From assembly GCF_003258315.1 (NCBI RefSeq), contig NZ_CP030032.1:2457804-2521803 (forward strand): DNA of 64,000 bases. The letters run 5' to 3'. This DNA comes from Bradymonas sediminis. GTDB taxonomy: Bacteria > Myxococcota_A > Bradymonadia > Bradymonadales > Bradymonadaceae. The first letter of the stretch is position 1. Each line of letters opens with the position of its first letter. Under the pieces are notes generated by a model. That model saw nothing but the letters and a program-made list of their open reading frames with translations. It ran no database searches and was not told the DNA's origin. Below are positions 7,452-15,640 of this stretch, in pieces. Made by a program: the position numbers and the translations under genes.

Positions 7452-10400
7452 CTATTTCTCGCCTGTTGCGACAACGAGGTCAATCACCCTTTCGAGCCGT
7501 GCTCCGCGACTGGCTTTGAGCAAAATACGCGTCAGCCCCCGCTGGTCAACGATATATTTCAACCAGGGACCGACCGCCTCGACATCCTCAAAGGCCGCCA
7601 CTTCGAGCGTGCGCACCTTTGATGCCGCCTCGGCCATCTGTTGGGCAAATTCACCGACGCAAACCAACGCGTCGACCTGCGCAAACTCGGCGACCTTGGC
7701 CGCGACTTCGCAGTGCAATCTCGCCGCCTCCGCGCCTAATTCCCGCATCTCGCCGAGAATCACAACACGCGGCGACGGCTCCTCGGTCGCCGACGAGACA
7801 AATGCCTGAACCGAGGCGATGGTGCTCGACGGATTCGCGTTATAGGCGTCGTCGATAAAATAGTAATCGCCCTGCTCCACGATTCGCCAACGCCCCGCGG
7901 GAAGCGCGAGTTTCGCAAGTGCGCCGTTGAGCGCGGGCGCGTCGATAGCCTCTCCGGCCGCGATAAGCGTGGCGATCGCGGTGGCGGCGTTGAGCGCATG
8001 ATGCGTTCCGGGAATCGGCAGGTGCAGCGTGTATTCTTGGCCGGCGTGCGCCATCGTAAACCCGAGCGCGCCGCGGGCGTCGGCACCGTCGAGGAGTTCG
8101 ACCCGAAGATCAGCGCCCGCTTCGAAGCCGACGGTGAAGCATCGTCCCGCAAAGTCCGGCCCGACGAGATTCGAGCTTTCCGAAAACGGCAAGATGGCCG
8201 CGGTGTCGGCGCTCGGATTTTCAAAGATCTCGGACTTCGCGCGCCGGATTCCATCCAATGAGCCGAAGCCCTCGATATGGGCCAGGCCGATCGAGGTCAC
8301 GACGCGCGCCTCGCCCGGGGCGAGCGCTAGCAATTGGGAGATCTCACCGGGGCCGTTAGCGCCCATCTCGAGGATCAGGCGCTCGCAATCCGCCGGAATC
8401 GCACACAAAACAAGGGGCACACCGATATGATTATTGAGGTTGCCGGGCGTCGCGAAGACCCGGGCGCGCGCGCCCCAAAGGAGCGCGAGCATCTCTTTGA
8501 CGGTGGTCTTCCCGTTTGACCCGGTGACGTTAATCGTGCGCATGCCGGCGTCGCGTGCTTCGTTCCAGATCGCGTGTCCCAGCCGGCTCATGCCAGCGAG
8601 GGTGTCCTCGACGACGACGAGCGGCAATTGAGTGTCGAGGGCGTCGACGCGGTCGACCAGAATCGCGATCGCCCCGCCCTGGTCTGCGCGCCCCAGAAAA
8701 TCATGGGCGTCGAAATTCTCGCCACGAAGCGCCACGAATAATTCGCCCGCCTCAAGCGTGCGCGTGTCGCTGCTCACCCCGACGGGGCAAAGCGCGGCGA
8801 CGCTCTCAGGCGCGGGCGCGTCTTCGATATGGTCGAGACAAAGTCGCCCGCCGATGGCCTCCGCGATCTTCGCGAGCGACCAGGATGCGATGCGCTTCGG
8901 AGCATTCTGACCGACCTGCTCTTGCGGCAGCGCCTTCGCATCCAGCGCCGCCCGAGCGAATTCGACATCGTCAAATGGGATGCGTTCGCCGTCTCGCTCC
9001 TGATAATTTTCGTGGCCTTTGCCGGCGATAAGGACGGCATCATTCGGCCCGGCCAGGTCGATCGCCTTTTTGATCGCGCGCGCGCGGTCAACTTCGACGC
9101 ACACCCCAACTCGGTCGGCGACGACCTCGTCGACGCCGACCAAGATCTCGTCGATAATCGCCTCTGGCGACTCGTTTCGTGGGTTATCGGTGGTGATAAT
9201 CGCGACATCGGCGCCCTCGACGCCGACGCGTCCCATGGGCCCACGCTTCTGGCGGTCGCGGTCGCCGCCGCAGCCGAAGACCACGACCACTCGACCATCG
9301 GTGAGCGGGCGCACGGTCTCAAGCGCGCGCAAAAGCGCGTCGGGGGTGTGGGCGTAATCGACGAAGACCGCCGGCTGGGCCGCGCGGGCGTCCGCCGAGG
9401 TCGCCTCGACCCGCTGCATGCGCCCGGGCACGGCCTCGAGCTCGGCGAGCGTCGCCTGAATCTGGGCCTGGGACACACCGGCGCTTCGCGCAGCGATGAT
9501 CGCGGCGAGCATATTCGACACGTTGAATTCGCCCATCAATTTGCTGCGGATGCGGAAGGATTCATCCGGCGCGCGCACCAAAAAGCGGGTCCCGTGCAGC
9601 GTTTGTTCGACCTCGGTGGCGCGCCAATCCGCCTTCGACGACTGCCCGTAGGTGAAGGTCTTCACCTGGGCGGCGCGAGCCTGTTCTGCGAACCAATCGC
9701 CGGCGGGGTCGTCAAGGTTAATAATCGCGACCGGGTCTTTGCCGGCCTTCTTCGAGGCGGGTAATAACCTATTGAAGAGCCGCCCCTTCGCCTCGCGGTA
9801 GGTGTCCATATCACCATGAAAATCAAGGTGATCCTGGGTGAAATTGCTAAAGACGGCGGCGTCAAAATGGGTGCCACCGAGGCGGTAGGTGGCGAGCCCG
9901 TGGCTGGAGACTTCCATGGCTACGCGCTCGACGCCGTCGCGGCGCATATCGGCCAGCACGCGCTGAATGACGAGGCTCTCGGGCGTCGTATTCTTGGCGA
10001 CTTCGCGATGCGCCCCCCAGCGATATTCGATGGTGCCGAGCAGTCCGCTGGGCGCGCTTTTTTGTGCGGATGCATCAGCGGACTGCGGGTCTTCGGCCGA
10101 GAATAACGCGTCGAGGATCCAGCTAATCGTGGTCTTTCCATTGGTGCCCGTGACGCCTGCCAAATAGAGGTCGTCGGCCGGGTGGCCGAAGAACGCCGCG
10201 CTCAGCGGGCCGAGCGCCTGGCGGGTGTGCTCCGCGACCAAAAGTGGGCAGTCCAAGCGACCTTCGAAGTCGGCGGCGCGTGCGCGGTCGACCAGAATCG
10301 CGGCCGCCCCGGCCGCCTGGGCGCCCTCGATAAAATCATGCCCGTCCATCGCCGCGCCGTGCAACGCGACGAAGAGCGTGCCGGGCTCGACTCGACGCGA

Positions 10401-10499
10401 GTCGAAGGTGATCGCGTCGATCTCAACCGCCGACGCGTCCGACGTCGCCGCGTGGAGTGAGATGCCGTCGGCCTGAGCTAGTAATTTTGCTAATTTCAT
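7452..10499 (-). CDS. murE-murF: MurE-MurF fusion: mDAP ligase and D-Ala-D-Ala ligase in one chain
   Basis: This 1015-residue protein joins two successive Mur ligases. The N-terminal half is MurE: substrate domain to about residue 110, P-loop GVTGTNGKTT at about 115-124, EVSSHG, and DNPRNE near residue 440, the motif that selects meso-diaminopimelate. After a linker near residue 530 comes MurF: substrate domain, P-loop TGSNGKTT near 660, LEMGANGPGEI, HALNAATAIA and DDAYNANPSS. All catalytic motifs look intact in both halves and no stop or start separates them. Such fusions are known in some other bacteria, for example Bordetella. A GTG directly precedes the ATG chosen here. Confidence 0.95.
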   Translation of the reverse strand: MKLAKLLAQADGISLHAATSDASAVEIDAITFDSRRVEPGTLFVALHGAAMDGHDFIEGAQAAGAAAILVDRARAADFEGRLDCPLLVAEHTRQALGPLSAAFFGHPADDLYLAGVTGTNGKTTISWILDALFSAEDPQSADASAQKSAPSGLLGTIEYRWGAHREVAKNTTPESLVIQRVLADMRRDGVERVAMEVSSHGLATYRLGGTHFDAAVFSNFTQDHLDFHGDMDTYREAKGRLFNRLLPASKKAGKDPVAIINLDDPAGDWFAEQARAAQVKTFTYGQSSKADWRATEVEQTLHGTRFLVRAPDESFRIRSKLMGEFNVSNMLAAIIAARSAGVSQAQIQATLAELEAVPGRMQRVEATSADARAAQPAVFVDYAHTPDALLRALETVRPLTDGRVVVVFGCGGDRDRQKRGPMGRVGVEGADVAIITTDNPRNESPEAIIDEILVGVDEVVADRVGVCVEVDRARAIKKAIDLAGPNDAVLIAGKGHENYQERDGERIPFDDVEFARAALDAKALPQEQVGQNAPKRIASWSLAKIAEAIGGRLCLDHIEDAPAPESVAALCPVGVSSDTRTLEAGELFVALRGENFDAHDFLGRADQGGAIAILVDRVDALDTQLPLVVVEDTLAGMSRLGHAIWNEARDAGMRTINVTGSNGKTTVKEMLALLWGARARVFATPGNLNNHIGVPLVLCAIPADCERLILEMGANGPGEISQLLALAPGEARVVTSIGLAHIEGFGSLDGIRRAKSEIFENPSADTAAILPFSESSNLVGPDFAGRCFTVGFEAGADLRVELLDGADARGALGFTMAHAGQEYTLHLPIPGTHHALNAATAIATLIAAGEAIDAPALNGALAKLALPAGRWRIVEQGDYYFIDDAYNANPSSTIASVQAFVSSATEEPSPRVVILGEMRELGAEAARLHCEVAAKVAEFAQVDALVCVGEFAQQMAEAASKVRTLEVAAFEDVEAVGPWLKYIVDQRGLTRILLKASRGARLERVIDLVVATGEK

Positions 10500-10572
10500 C
10501 ACGTCTCGAGATTCTCAGGTCTTGCTGACTCGCTCAAAAATCAAACCAGCGCTTGAACTTGTATCGACTCGC

Positions 10573-12681
10573 TTACAGAGCAGATCCTGGCGACGGTTCC
10601 ACCGAGAAGAGTGCGTCGCGGGTCGCCGGGGACAGCACCAGGGCGATCACCTCGCCGGGCTCCATCGGCGTGCCGGGAGCTGGGGATTGGGAAATCACCC
10701 GCCCCCAACCGTCCACCGACGGCAGAAGCTCGCGCTCATTGGCGCGCTGAAGCGCGGCGCGCAGCGTCAGCCCGCGAAAGTCGGGCGCGCTGCCCTCGGC
10801 GAGGTCTTCATCATCGATCAACTCATCGGGCAAACGCACGGTCGGCAATACGAGGACATCGTCGGCGACCGAGCCAAGCAGCACGACTTCTTCGGCGCCC
10901 GGCTCATCGCTCTCATCATTGAATTGGAAGCGGTCTTCGTCGGCAAGCGGCATCACGCCGCGCAGCGAGAGCGCGGTGCGCATGATATCCTTGAAGACCG
11001 GCGCGGCCACGACGCCACCGTAATGGGTACCCTTTGGCTCGTCGATCATCACGTTAATCACAAACTCGGGGGCTTCTGCCGGGGCAAAGCCGATAAAACT
11101 ACCGACCCACATATGCGGGTCATAGCGGCGTGTTTCGGGGTTCACTTTTTGCGCGGTGCCCGTTTTGCCGGCGACCGTATAGCCCTCGATCGCGGCGTTC
11201 GTACCGGTGCCACCCTCACGCGTGACCATGCTCATCGCCCAGGAGGTTTCGCGCGCGGTTTCTGGCGAAACAACGCGGCGCACCAGCGTGGGCTGGGACT
11301 TCTCGACGATATCGCCATTCTTGTCGCGAATTTCCTTGATAATGCGCGGCTTCATCAACATGCCGCGGTTGGCGATCGCGGCCATGCCGGCGGTCATCTG
11401 CAGGGGCGTCGTGGTCAGACCCTGGCCGAACGAAATGTTAGCAAAAGAGACCTCGGCCCAGCGGTCCGGCGGCCATACCAGGCCGGGTTGCTCACCGCGC
11501 ACCTCAATGCCGCTTCGCCCGCCAAAGCCGAAGGCGCGAATCGCGTCGTAGAGCGCTTTCTTGCCGATGGTCTGCGCGATTTTATAGATACCGATATTAC
11601 TCGACACCTGCATAATCTCGGCCGAGTTCAGAATCTCGTGGCGCGAGCTGTCGCGAATGGTGTGTCGGCCGATACGAAGGCGGCCGTTCTCGGTGTCAAA
11701 TTGGGAATGCAGGCTGACTTTCTTGGCCTCCAGGGCGGCCGCGAGCACGAAGGGCTTGAAGGTTGAGCCGGGCTCGAAGGTGTCGGTGACGCTGCGAAGG
11801 CGCCAATCTCCGGAGGTATATTCGCCGAAATGATTCGGGTCGAAGCTCGGCGTATTCGCCAACGCCAGGACCTCGCCGGTTTGCACGTCCATGACCACTG
11901 CGTAGCCGCCCTTGGCCTCAAATTTCTCGACGGCGTTCTTCAAGGATTGCTCGGCGACGCGCTGAATGCGCGTATCCAGCGTCAATGTGATGCTATTCCC
12001 CTCAAATTTGCTGAACTCCGGCAAATCGCTCATCAGCAGCGTTCGCCCGCGCGAGTCGCGCATTCCGTCGATCTGGAAACTTCCGCCGGCCAGCGTGGAG
12101 TTCATCGAACTCTCAAGCCCCTCAAGCCCCTTGCCGTCGACGTTGACGAAGCCCAGGACCTGGCCGGCGCGCTCTTGAAGCGGATAATAGCGCTTGCTCT
12201 CAGTGGTGATGCCCACGCCCTTGATATCAAGCGCGCGAATCGCCTCGGCAGAGGCCGGAGTGGTCTGGCGCTCCAGCCACACAAAGGCGCTCTTGGAGTC
12301 GAGCTTCTTGAGCAACCACTCAAAGTCCCGACTCATATGCGGGAGCAATTGGCGGGCGACCTGGCGAGGGTTTTCGATCTCGCGGGGGCGCACGAAGATG
12401 CTGGGGACTTCGACGGTCACGGCCATCTCGACGCCGCGGCGGTCGAGGATGCTGCCGCGTTTTGCCTGTAATTTGATGCTACGAGCGGTCTGTTTGCTCG
12501 CCATCTCGGTCAAATTCTCGCCGCGGGCGGTTTGCAGATAATAAACCCGCCCAAGAACGACCGATAACGCGCAAACCATCACCCCAAGGACGATGGTCAT
12601 GCGCGCGCGGACCCATTTTTCCCGGTTTTTATCATTCGCCGGTGAGGTCGGGCTTCCCGAGTATTTAAGCTTTTTTCGCAC
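10573..12681 (-). CDS. ftsI: Septal peptidoglycan transpeptidase FtsI (PBP3) with C-terminal PASTA domain
   Basis: FtsI is the class B penicillin-binding protein that cross-links septal peptidoglycan made by FtsW. The 702-residue protein has one membrane anchor at about residues 28-46, a dimerisation/pedestal region containing RGSILDRRG, and the transpeptidase motifs GSTFKPF (Ser-x-x-Lys, near 305), SSN (QVSSNIG) and KTGTAQ near 505. After an acidic stretch, about residues 640-695 form a single PASTA domain (DFRGLTLRAALQRA...SPAPGT). The start is GTG; only a weak GGGA precedes it. It lies 49 bp after ftsL. Confidence 0.95.
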   Translation of the reverse strand: MRKKLKYSGSPTSPANDKNREKWVRARMTIVLGVMVCALSVVLGRVYYLQTARGENLTEMASKQTARSIKLQAKRGSILDRRGVEMAVTVEVPSIFVRPREIENPRQVARQLLPHMSRDFEWLLKKLDSKSAFVWLERQTTPASAEAIRALDIKGVGITTESKRYYPLQERAGQVLGFVNVDGKGLEGLESSMNSTLAGGSFQIDGMRDSRGRTLLMSDLPEFSKFEGNSITLTLDTRIQRVAEQSLKNAVEKFEAKGGYAVVMDVQTGEVLALANTPSFDPNHFGEYTSGDWRLRSVTDTFEPGSTFKPFVLAAALEAKKVSLHSQFDTENGRLRIGRHTIRDSSRHEILNSAEIMQVSSNIGIYKIAQTIGKKALYDAIRAFGFGGRSGIEVRGEQPGLVWPPDRWAEVSFANISFGQGLTTTPLQMTAGMAAIANRGMLMKPRIIKEIRDKNGDIVEKSQPTLVRRVVSPETARETSWAMSMVTREGGTGTNAAIEGYTVAGKTGTAQKVNPETRRYDPHMWVGSFIGFAPAEAPEFVINVMIDEPKGTHYGGVVAAPVFKDIMRTALSLRGVMPLADEDRFQFNDESDEPGAEEVVLLGSVADDVLVLPTVRLPDELIDDEDLAEGSAPDFRGLTLRAALQRANERELLPSVDGWGRVISQSPAPGTPMEPGEVIALVLSPATRDALFSVEPSPGSAL

Positions 12682-12730
12682 TGCTAAGCGTCCCGTTTCT
12701 TGCCGTTATATGGGCGCGTTCAACCCTGAA

Positions 12731-13102
12731 TCAGCGCCGGCTTAGTTCCAGCGCAGCGTGCTTCTGGGGTGCATCCTGGTCTTGCTTTGCATCGCTATGG
12801 GCGAACTGCTCGACCTGAATGACCTGCGAAGGCTGAAGCTCCTCAAGACCAAATTTTTCCCGCGCAAGCGCGAGGACGCGGTCGTTTCGCCCCTGGTAGG
12901 CGGCCTCGATGCTCAGCTTTCGCTTCTCTTCGATCAGTTGACGATGGGTGCGGGTTTGCTCGGCGACCTCATAGCCCAGATCGGTGATCTGATAGCGGGT
13001 CCACACGTGGAAAAAGAGCATCGCGACCGGGATCGCGACCAACGCAACAACTCGGAGAATGCGAAGCCCGTCAGCGGCTGATTCCTTCAACATCTTTTTC
13101 AT
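12731..13102 (-). CDS. ftsL: Cell division protein FtsL
   Basis: FtsL is a small bitopic membrane protein of the FtsQLB complex that activates FtsWI. The 123-residue product has a short cytoplasmic tail, a membrane segment at about residues 17-35 (ILRVVALVAIPVAMLFF), a coiled-coil-like stretch rich in Glu/Arg/Gln, and the conserved end region ALAREKFGLEEL. Sequence identity in this family is low, so position between rsmH and ftsI is strong supporting evidence. The ATG at 13102 follows AGGAAG closely; a GTG one codon upstream is less likely. Confidence 0.88.
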   Translation of the reverse strand: MKKMLKESAADGLRILRVVALVAIPVAMLFFHVWTRYQITDLGYEVAEQTRTHRQLIEEKRKLSIEAAYQGRNDRVLALAREKFGLEELQPSQVIQVEQFAHSDAKQDQDAPQKHAALELSRR

Positions 13103-13212
13103 CACTTCCTACCAATTTTACAAAAGCACGAAAATTAACGGCATATATCGAAACAAGGCTCACGCAGCCCTCGCCTGCAACCACGGGGGGTCTACGTGTC
13201 AGACAACAATCA

Positions 13213-14178
13213 TTATAGAACTTCGACGACCCGCAACTTTGCGCTGCGGGCGCGTGGGTTTTGCTCAAGCTCCGCCGGACCGGCGGTCAGCGCCCGAGAG
13301 GTCAACACCTTGACCTTTGCCCGCTCATCACAGGCGCAGATCGGAAAATCAGGCGGGCACACACAATCGTTGGCCAACTCTCGAAAACCGTGTTTTACGA
13401 TGCGGTCCTCCAGGGAATGAAAGCTGATAAACGCCGCCCTCCCCCCGGGTTTGACAACCTTCGGGATGGCGCGAACGGCGGCCTCCAGGGTGTCGAGTTC
13501 GCGATTAATCGCGATACGAAGCCCCTGAAAAACGAGGGTCGCCGGGTGAATCTTGGTCTTCTGTCCGCCCCCGCGCGCGCCGCCGCCAATCGTGTCTTCG
13601 ACGACGGCGGTGAGGTCGACGGTGGAGTGGAGCTTCCCGGCCTCAAAGGCCTCCAGAATCGCCAGGGCGACGCGCTTGGCCGAGCGAATCTCACCGTAGA
13701 CGCTCAGAACCCGCATAAGCTCGCGGGGCTCGACGTCGGCGAGGTATTCGGCCAGCGACGGCGCGTCCGGGCCCATCCGCATGTCGAGGGGGCCCGCGCG
13801 CCGGAAGCTAAACCCGCGCTCGGCCTCATCGAGCTGGTGTGAACTCACACCGGCGTCGACCAGAAACCCATCGACGGGCGAAAAATCATTTTCGGCGCAG
13901 ATGCGCTCCACATCCCCATAATTGCCTTGAACCACGCGAAAGCGGTCTCCAGCGCCAGCCAGGCGCGCCTGCACCTGGGCGATGGCTTCCGGATCACGGT
14001 CAATCGAGAGCAACTGCGCGCTGGGCGCACCTGCGTCAAGAATCGCCGCGCTATGCCCGCCGCCACCGGCGGTGCCGTCGACAAAACGCGCTCCAGGGCG
14101 AACCTGAAGGTAGCGAATCACCTCGTCGACCATAATCGGCGTGTGATATTCGGTGGCGTATTTTAGGGTATTGGGCAC
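13213..14178 (-). CDS. rsmH: 16S rRNA m4C1402 methyltransferase RsmH (MraW)
   Basis: RsmH uses S-adenosylmethionine to N4-methylate C1402 in 16S rRNA. From the GTG at 14178 the product is 321 residues, close to the usual 310-315, and starts just before YHTPIMVDEVI, as in the family. Motifs include FVDGTAGGGGHS (SAM loop), FLVDAGVSSHQLD, ERGFSF and FISFHSLEDRIVK. Upstream in-frame starts would add an unconserved extension reading through a hairpin. GAGAG lies six bases before the GTG. The 340-base gap from mraZ carries five ANGGAN-type hairpins. Confidence 0.95.
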   Translation of the reverse strand: MPNTLKYATEYHTPIMVDEVIRYLQVRPGARFVDGTAGGGGHSAAILDAGAPSAQLLSIDRDPEAIAQVQARLAGAGDRFRVVQGNYGDVERICAENDFSPVDGFLVDAGVSSHQLDEAERGFSFRRAGPLDMRMGPDAPSLAEYLADVEPRELMRVLSVYGEIRSAKRVALAILEAFEAGKLHSTVDLTAVVEDTIGGGARGGGQKTKIHPATLVFQGLRIAINRELDTLEAAVRAIPKVVKPGGRAAFISFHSLEDRIVKHGFRELANDCVCPPDFPICACDERAKVKVLTSRALTAGPAELEQNPRARSAKLRVVEVL

Positions 14179-14210
14179 AGAAAACTCTCGTCTAATAACG
14201 GCCCCAAGCA

Positions 14211-14470
14211 GACCCATCCTTGGGTCGATTCCGAGGCATTTCGAGACTGCGCAAAAGAAGTAAAGTGGCCCATCCTTGGGCCAGCGCGCTCGGAGTCGGG
14301 TCAAACCAGCGCCGGCTGCAAGCCGACCTAAACAACCCGGTCAAAACACGCGCTTCAATCCTTGAAGACTTCTTTCGGCGACTCATCCTTGAGTCTAACC
14401 CGGATGCCCCGGGTTAATGCTGCGCGGCGGCTCGGTGAAGAAATGCAGCGCAGCGTTCTCATCCTTAAGA
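14211..14470 (-). promoter_or_regulatory. Cluster of five AAGGAT-loop hairpins between mraZ and rsmH
   Basis: Reading the mRNA strand, five hairpins show the same loop and different stems: 14457-14470 TCTT[AAGGAT]GAGA (weak, one G-U); 14380-14395 GACTC[AAGGAT]GAGTC; 14353-14367 CTTC[AAGGATT]GAAG; 14266-14283 TGGCCC[AAGGAT]GGGCCA; 14211-14226 GACCC[AAGGAT]GGGTC. Stems change in a compensating way while the loop stays fixed, which points to selection on an RNA structure with a loop-reading partner. No gene or terminator is seen in this gap. CsrA/RsmA is the best known match. Confidence 0.65.
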
Positions 14471-14518
14471 TAACTTTTAAATTCTTGCTTCGTGTGAGCT
14501 CGCCGGGCCCGGTCCAAC

Positions 14519-14977
14519 TTAGAGACCGAATTCGGCGACCTTCTGGCGCAGCTCCTCGGTGTCCTCGAGCGCCGCGTTGACCGCACGGTCCCAGCTTGGC
14601 TTCGACCACATTTGGACCTTCTCCAATTGGCCGACCCACACGACGTCTCGCTCCAAACTGGCGAATTCGCGCATGGATTTCGGGACCAGCAGACGACCGT
14701 GGCTGTCGAGCGTGCACTCCACAGCGCCGGCGACGAAGACACGCAACACCCGTTGAACATAGGGGTCAAACTGGGGCAGCGAGCGCACCTTCTCTTCGAA
14801 ATTAAGCCACTTATCGAGCGGATATAGCTCGAGGCTCTTCTCGAAGTTACGCGTCAGGATGACACGGCCCGCGTTTCTTCCCTCGACGTCCATTTCGGTC
14901 AGCACCTCTCGGTACCGGGCGGGTAGACTGACGCGACCTTTGGCGTCCATCGTATGTTCATACTGACCACGAAACAT
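14519..14977 (-). CDS. mraZ: Transcriptional regulator MraZ
   Basis: MraZ is a DNA-binding regulator of its own dcw operon and forms rings of SpoVT-AbrB-like domains. The 152-residue protein has both tandem domains with their DxxxR signatures: MDAKGRVSLPARYRE near residues 10-24 and LDSHGRLLVPKSMREF near residues 90-105. It is the first gene of the dcw cluster, with a good promoter 140 bases upstream that carries MraZ-type TGGGN boxes. No strong Shine-Dalgarno is visible; GGCGG just before the ATG is the best candidate. Confidence 0.97.
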   Translation of the reverse strand: MFRGQYEHTMDAKGRVSLPARYREVLTEMDVEGRNAGRVILTRNFEKSLELYPLDKWLNFEEKVRSLPQFDPYVQRVLRVFVAGAVECTLDSHGRLLVPKSMREFASLERDVVWVGQLEKVQMWSKPSWDRAVNAALEDTEELRQKVAEFGL

Positions 14978-15011
14978 GACGCCGCCACGTCCAGGAAAAA
15001 CGCAGATCGAA

Positions 15012-15065
15012 GATGCTTCCTTGCATCAACAATCATCCTGACGAATGAAGCCATCCTTGGCTTCA
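15012..15065 (-). promoter_or_regulatory. Two ANGGAN-loop hairpins in the mraZ leader
   Basis: Within the roughly 140-base mraZ leader, 15046-15065 forms TGAAGCC[AAGGAT]GGCTTCA (7 bp) and 15012-15027 forms GATGC[AAGGAA]GCATC (5 bp) on the mRNA strand. The nearer hairpin ends 35 bases before the ATG, so these do not cover the ribosome site directly. They belong to the same family as the hairpins before rsmH, ftsW, ftsQ and ftsA. Confidence 0.6.
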
Positions 15066-15108
15066 GCACGCCGGGACCTCTCGACCCATTTGGCGCTATG
15101 GGAATTTG

Positions 15109-15151
15109 TCCCACTGCGGCCCACTATAGGGGCACCGATACCCACCGTCAA
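15109..15151 (-). promoter_or_regulatory. Sigma70-type promoter of the dcw cluster with overlapping MraZ-type boxes
   Basis: On the minus strand TTGACG (15151-15146) and TATAGT (15128-15123) are separated by exactly 17 bases, predicting a start near 15116. Boxes TGGGC (15123-15119) and TGGGA (15113-15109) are 10 bp apart and overlap the -10 and start site; a TGGGT (15144-15140) lies in the spacer. Repeats of TGGGN with 5-base gaps are the described MraZ operator in Escherichia coli, so autoregulation is likely. Confidence 0.7.
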
Positions 15152-15326
15152 CAACTTCACACCCATTCTGGGCCCAGCGCCGCCGAATCGAGCGGGAATT
15201 TGATCCACCGATCCAACACCCCTCCGAGCATCCCCTTAAATTTCAACAACTTAGAAAACCACCACCCTAAAAATCGCGCCGAAAATTAATTTCTAAACCA
15301 TTTTCTAGGGCGGTACACACCTGCCC

Positions 15327-15538
15327 TGGGAGTGTATTGGGGGGCAGTGGAGCGCAGTGGGATGGCGGTGGGGATGAAGTGGGATCAGGGTGGGATCGCG
15401 GTGGGATCATCCCCCAACACACGACCAAACGCAGGTGGGGATAAAGTGGGTTCGGTGGGAATTCGCCCCAAAATGCCGGCCGAAACGGGGCCTGGGACGA
15501 AGTGGGAAAGAAGCGGGGATGAAGTGGGATCGGCGGGA
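15327..15538 (+). repeat. Helically phased array of about 15 TGGGA-type boxes upstream of mraZ
   Basis: TGGG(A/G) or near-variants start at 15327, 15338, 15348, 15358, 15369, 15380, 15391, 15402; 15436, 15447, 15456; and 15493, 15503, 15514, 15525, 15534 on the plus strand. Steps are mostly 10-11 bp, one DNA turn, in three clusters of 8, 3 and 5. Typical context is GTGGGAT. It lies 175 bp or more upstream of the mraZ -35 and is oriented opposite to mraZ. The boxes match the MraZ half-site; binding is inferred. Confidence 0.7.
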
Positions 15539-15556
15539 GCATCTCCCAGCGTCCAT

Positions 15557-15610
15557 AAAAAAACGCAGGCGCCACACCCTAATAAAAATCGGGGATGACG
15601 CCTGCGTTTT
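15557..15610 (-). terminator. Intrinsic terminator after the small gene at 15641-15853
   Basis: Arms AAAACGCAGGCG (15560-15571) and CGCCTGCGTTTT (15599-15610) form a 12-bp stem around a 27-base loop. On the minus strand the stem is followed by seven T residues. It separates the upstream small gene from the TGGGA array and the mraZ promoter. Confidence 0.7.
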
Positions 15611-15640
15611 CAGCTCTTTAATGCGCGCTATGCGTCGCGA

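Noticed and set aside
15327-15538. TGGGA array as a CRISPR array, G-quadruplex element or coding repeat
   Set aside because: Unit length (about 11 bp) is far too short for CRISPR repeats and spacers. A few G-runs could form a quadruplex, but loops of eight bases are poor. The small frames across it have no ribosome site. The helical spacing and mraZ context fit operator boxes better.
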